Source: JAIVJN01 sp036732565 (GTDB lineage: Bacteria > Acidobacteriota > Vicinamibacteria > Vicinamibacterales > UBA2999). From it: 9,719 nt of DNA. The stretch lies in assembly GCA_036732565.1 (NCBI GenBank), contig DAINCF010000269.1:1-9719 (forward strand). The letters run 5' to 3'. The notes beneath the pieces were generated by a model. The model saw only the letters and a list, made by a program, of their open reading frames with translations. It was not told the DNA's origin and did not search any database. Shown here in pieces: positions 6,400-9,719 of the stretch (the first letter of the stretch is position 1; the number at the start of each line of letters is the position of its first letter). The position numbers were made by a program, and so were the translations under genes.

Positions 6400-9294
6400 C
6401 TACCAGTCGAACTTCACGCCGAACTTCGCGATGCGCGGCGGCATAACGGTCGTCGCCTTCTCGAACGAGGCGCCCGCGCGCCAGTTGATGTTGATGTTGG
6501 TGTTGGAGTTCAGCGCGTTGAAGAGATCGAAGAACAATCCCACGCGCGCCTTGGTCGCGAACCGCAGCTGCTTCTCGACGCGGAAGTCGACGATGCTCAC
6601 GGTGTCCTGACGGCTGGTGCCGATCGGCTCCACGAGAATCGGCTGCGAGCTGCTGTAGTTGAGGTTGGCGAGCACGAAGCGGCCGTACGGCGCGCCGCTC
6701 TGCACCTTCCAGACCGGCGTGACGCGCAGATCCCAGCCGGCGTCGACAGTGCCCGACACCTTCGCGCTCCAGTTGGTGAAGTCGTTGAGGTTACGGTCGT
6801 TCGGGTTGGTCGAGAATGGCCCGAACAGCGAGAAGTTCGCGACGTTGGTGGCGAACGCGTTGTTGAAGTAGATGCGGTTGTACTCCTCGCTCCAGGTGTA
6901 GGAGTACGACGCGTTCATCGACCAGCGGTTGCCGTAGCGCTTGTTGCCCGAGAACTCCAGGGTCTTGTAGGTGCCCTCGTAGCCCGGGATGTTCGTGGCG
7001 ACGTTCTGCGTGCCGCGGCTGGTGTCGTCGAGATTGAACGCCTGAATCGCCGCGCCATCGTCACCGTTCCCGGTCACACCGTCCGGGCCGGGATCGGCGA
7101 TGCTCACCGGCACGTTGAAGGCGCTGAGCGGCCGCAGCACGTTGAATTGCTGCCAGCCGTCGTTGTCCTTCTTGTAGACGTAGCCGACGCGGACGCCGAG
7201 GTCGGCGAGAATGGCGCGCTCCAGGAAGAACGAGGCCTCATCAGAGTACGAGTTCTTCAGATCGGGGTCGATGAACCGCGCAAGGTCGATTGCGCCACCG
7301 CCGCTGCCGCCGAACTGCTGGATGACGGTCGTCTCCTCGCCGGGCTGGTAGAGGCGATCGCTGTTGCGATCGTTCCAGTTCCAGTCCGTGTACTGGTTGC
7401 TCAGGTTGGGGTTGACGGCGTCCGCCAGGTTGACCCCGGTGTTGAAGTAGAAGCGGCCCCAGTTGGCCTTGAGCACCGTCTTGCCGTCGCCCACCAAATC
7501 GTAGGTTGCGCCGAAGCGCGGGACGATGTGGTTGAACGCGACGACCTCCGACACGGCCGGAATCGAGACGGCGACCGGGTTGAACCGCGCCACCGGAATC
7601 TCCTGATCCGGCAGCGACACGCGGTAGCGGTCGAAGCGAGCGCCGATGTTCAGCGTCAGCCGGCGAATCGTCCACGTGTCGGTGATGAACAAGCTGGTCG
7701 TCGCCAGCGCGTTCTGCGAGCTCGTGCCGCTGACGTACAGCCGCACGGAATCGGGGGCGTTGTTGCGCAGATAGTGCACCACGCTGTCGGTGTAGGCCTG
7801 CTCCCAGATCACGTTGCCCGACTCGTCGAGGTACTCCCCGCCGAACTTGAAGTTGTGCGAGCCGCCGGCGAAGTTGTCCTTGAAGAAGCTCAGCGCGCCC
7901 GTGTACTGATTGCGGCGCCGCTTGTTCAGCCAGTGCCGTCCGCCGCCGGTGATCTCGCCGGTGGCGAGGTCCTCGTAGCGGGTGCCCTCGCCGTTGCTGT
8001 CGAGGCCGAAGTTGTAGCCGAACTGCCCGGCGCGGAACTCGGCGAACATGTTCTGGCCGATGGTGCCGTTCCACTCGCCCTTGTAGACCCAGCTCGGCGA
8101 GTCCTGGAGCACCGTGGAATCCGCCGTCAGATGAATCGGCGTGTTGTGGCGCACGTTCGGCGCGATGTCGGTGCGATGCGGCTGCTGTTTGGTGCCGTGC
8201 TGCAAGTAGCCGATGAACTTGTTGTTCTGGTTCATCTGATACGTCGCTTTGCCGGTGTAGTTGAACAGCTTGGTGTCGAACGGCGTGCCATCGAGGATCG
8301 AGCCTGACGGCGGCGCGGCAACCGAGTTCTGCTGGTTCAAATAGGCGAAGTGGCCCCACACCTTGTCCTGGACGAGCGGTCCGCCGACCCCGAGGTTGAA
8401 GTTCTTGTAGCTGGCGAGGCGATTGCCATCCGGACGAATGGCGCGGCCGTTGGCCGGCTCGCCCGGCACCAGGAACTGGTCGGGGTCGAGATTGCTGCTC
8501 TGGATGTCCTCGTTCTCGTAGTCGTAATAGAGGTTGACCCCGAGCTGGTTGCTGCCGCTCTTGCCCACGAACTGCGTCAGCACGCCTGGGTTCGGCATCT
8601 CCGCGGAGTTGCCCGCCGCGCCGATGAAGACCTCCTCGAACGAGCCGTAGTCCAAGTAGAAGCCCGCGGCCGCCGTGCCCTCGGTGGTGTTGATGCCTTC
8701 GATCAGCGGGCGGTTCTGTCCCGAGTAGCCGTACGCGAAGTACGTGGTCTGCGTGCCCATGGTGCTGCCGCCGACGTCGACGCGATTGAGCGTCACCGAC
8801 GGCGTCGTCGCCAGCAACGACCACATGTCGCGCGCGTTGGGCAGCGAGGCCAGCGCCTGCTGATCGTAGTTGGTCTGGATGCGCGTCGCGGACGTGTCGA
8901 TGACCGGCGATTCACCGCTCACCGTGACGGTTTCCTGCAGCGTCGCGACGCCGAGCGCGACGTTCAGCTGGGCGTTGAAGCCCAGCGTGATGCGAATGCC
9001 CTCGCGGACGACCGATTGGAATCCCGGCAGCTCGAACGAGAGCCGGTACTCTCCTGGGGGAACGGACGGAAAGCGGAAGATGCCCGCTTCATTGCTGATC
9101 GCATTCAGGGAGCCGATTTGTGCCGGGCTCGTGGCGGTGATCGTGACGCCTGGCAGCACGCCGCCTTGCGAGTCCTTCACTTCACCGCTGATGCTCCCCG
9201 TTGAGCTCGCGCCGCCACCCTGCGCCCACACGGATGGCGTTGCCGCCAGTGTGAGGGCCAGCGTAAACAAGGCAAGCCTCGCAACTCCTCTCAT
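6400..9294 (-). CDS. Oar-like TonB-dependent receptor 3
   Basis: Outer-membrane TonB-dependent receptor of 964 residues, substrate unknown. The ATG at 9294 is preceded by AGGAGG with 5-nt spacing and opens a clear signal peptide (1-24, cleavage near VWA|QGGG). Approximate domains: carboxypeptidase-regulatory-like fold 33-118 (GEVKDSQGGVLPGVTITATS), TonB-box-like ETVTVSG 121-127, plug 143-253 (LPNARDMW, DVGGSTMGTQTTY, PLIEGINTTEGT, GSFEEVF, GKSGSNQLG), then the barrel ending in the intact beta-signal RIAKFGVKFDW. Acidic loops are DRNSDRLYQPGE (642-653) and DPGPDGVTGNGDDG (734-747). I see no cysteine in the whole protein, unlike receptors 1 and 2. It is first of the three in transcription order and the likely head of a two-gene unit with receptor 2. 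The two are evidently products of a tandem duplication, now well diverged in the barrel. Confidence 0.96.
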   Translation of the reverse strand: MRGVARLALFTLALTLAATPSVWAQGGGASSTGSISGEVKDSQGGVLPGVTITATSPAQIGSLNAISNEAGIFRFPSVPPGEYRLSFELPGFQSVVREGIRITLGFNAQLNVALGVATLQETVTVSGESPVIDTSATRIQTNYDQQALASLPNARDMWSLLATTPSVTLNRVDVGGSTMGTQTTYFAYGYSGQNRPLIEGINTTEGTAAAGFYLDYGSFEEVFIGAAGNSAEMPNPGVLTQFVGKSGSNQLGVNLYYDYENEDIQSSNLDPDQFLVPGEPANGRAIRPDGNRLASYKNFNLGVGGPLVQDKVWGHFAYLNQQNSVAAPPSGSILDGTPFDTKLFNYTGKATYQMNQNNKFIGYLQHGTKQQPHRTDIAPNVRHNTPIHLTADSTVLQDSPSWVYKGEWNGTIGQNMFAEFRAGQFGYNFGLDSNGEGTRYEDLATGEITGGGRHWLNKRRRNQYTGALSFFKDNFAGGSHNFKFGGEYLDESGNVIWEQAYTDSVVHYLRNNAPDSVRLYVSGTSSQNALATTSLFITDTWTIRRLTLNIGARFDRYRVSLPDQEIPVARFNPVAVSIPAVSEVVAFNHIVPRFGATYDLVGDGKTVLKANWGRFYFNTGVNLADAVNPNLSNQYTDWNWNDRNSDRLYQPGEETTVIQQFGGSGGGAIDLARFIDPDLKNSYSDEASFFLERAILADLGVRVGYVYKKDNDGWQQFNVLRPLSAFNVPVSIADPGPDGVTGNGDDGAAIQAFNLDDTSRGTQNVATNIPGYEGTYKTLEFSGNKRYGNRWSMNASYSYTWSEEYNRIYFNNAFATNVANFSLFGPFSTNPNDRNLNDFTNWSAKVSGTVDAGWDLRVTPVWKVQSGAPYGRFVLANLNYSSSQPILVEPIGTSRQDTVSIVDFRVEKQLRFATKARVGLFFDLFNALNSNTNININWRAGASFEKATTVMPPRIAKFGVKFDW

Positions 9295-9299
9295 CGTGA

Positions 9300-9305
9300 C
9301 CTCCT
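9300..9305 (-). promoter_or_regulatory. Ribosome binding site of receptor 3
   Basis: AGGAGG on the minus strand, 5 nt before the ATG at 9294. A possible stem-loop (9308-9338) begins 2 nt upstream of it. Confidence 0.85.
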
Positions 9306-9307
9306 GT

Positions 9308-9338
9308 GTGGGCGAGCCGCCGCAGCGCTCCGACCCAC
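9308..9338 (-). promoter_or_regulatory. Possible stem-loop just upstream of the receptor 3 ribosome binding site
   Basis: Arms GTGGG/CCCAC (9308-9312 with 9334-9338) and GAGC/GCTC (9314-9317 with 9327-9330) form a two-part stem with a small asymmetric internal loop, ending 2 nt from the AGGAGG. In GC-rich DNA such a structure can arise by chance. Confidence 0.3.
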
Positions 9339-9628
9339 CGGGACAGAACGAGTTGACCGAGACGAACGACAGAACTGATTGACGAAACCCCTACCGTGAC
9401 CTGACGCGGAACTCCTCGTTTCGCAAGACGAGTGCCGCGCGTGCACGTCGTTGTGCGGTCCGTGATGAACCGTGGGACCGAGTTGCGGCAGGGATGAGCG
9501 GAAGTCAGGAGAGGGTCGACAACGGAGAGACGTGATCGCTGGCGTGACGAATACTGAACGTGGGATCAGCGATGTGACGAGCGAAACCAGCCGTGTTCAA
9601 GAGATCGGATCGAGATACGGAGCGCTGG
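9339..9628. other. Non-coding stretch upstream of receptor 3
   Basis: I see no credible gene here on either strand. Its composition is plainer than that of the arrays. The main structure is an inverted repeat ATCGCTG/CAGCGAT (9535-9541 and 9567-9573) separated by 25 nt, with TGACGA next to each arm. It should hold the receptor 3 promoter, but I found no convincing -35/-10 pair. Confidence 0.5.
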
Positions 9629-9719
9629 AGGCCTCGGCGCTTCGCGCCTCGGAAGGTGCTTCGCTTCTCTCGGCGAAGGCCTCGCCGCTGCGCCGTTCGG
9701 AGGGCCGGCTTCGCTCGCA
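9629..9719. repeat. Hairpin-repeat array D, running off the window end
   Basis: Units in the GCCTC direction begin at 9631-9657 (stem GGCGC/GCGCC, loop TTC, flanks TCGGA and AGGT). Degenerate units follow at about 9657-9680 and 9679-9707, then a unit cut by the window end. This matches the first halves of arrays A/B and C, so a flipped second half probably lies just beyond the window, near the 3' end of another minus-strand gene. That last point is inference. Confidence 0.75.

Noticed and set aside
4114..8307. A very long plus-strand open frame (about 1,400 codons) opposite receptors 2 and 3
   Set aside because: It is antisense to two well-supported receptors, crosses the hairpin array, lacks domain-like or signal sequences and has the Arg/Val/Ala-rich composition expected from the mirror of GC-rich coding DNA.

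Overview
The window is high-GC bacterial DNA with three large genes, all on the minus strand. Each encodes an outer-membrane TonB-dependent receptor of the Oar-like type: signal peptide, carboxypeptidase-regulatory-like domain, TonB-box-like strand, plug and a long beta-barrel. The recurrent sequences (VTDxxGAVLPGVTVT, ETVTVTGESPxIDT, a large barrel with no SusD partner) are what I associate with Acidobacteriota, most likely a soil Vicinamibacteria-type genome. That placement is family knowledge plus inference; no marker gene is present.

In the direction of transcription the order is: an upstream non-coding stretch with no gene (9295-9719), whose right end enters a hairpin-repeat array; receptor 3 (9294-6400); a 234-bp gap almost filled by a second array; receptor 2 (6165-3304); a 386-bp gap with a third array split by a rho-independent terminator, then a leader with a compact hairpin; and receptor 1 (2917-17). 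Receptors 2 and 3 are close paralogues. Receptor 1 belongs to a different subfamily, and its reading frame ends without the usual C-terminal beta-strand.

Receptors 3 and 2 could form one transcript that ends at the terminator at 3152-3188, because I see no promoter and no U-tract terminator between them. Receptor 1 probably has its own promoter. The substrates are unknown, and no TonB/ExbBD, regulator or enzyme gene lies in the window to suggest one.

The most unusual content is non-coding: a family of short hairpin repeats with constant flanks (GCCT-TCCGA ... G-AGGC), a constant GAA loop, and a stem that differs in sequence and length from copy to copy while staying base-paired. Copies are packed head to tail, and polarity flips about a central hairpin. 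A second observation is a 12-residue EF-hand-like D-x-N-x-D...E loop at the equivalent barrel position in all three receptors.
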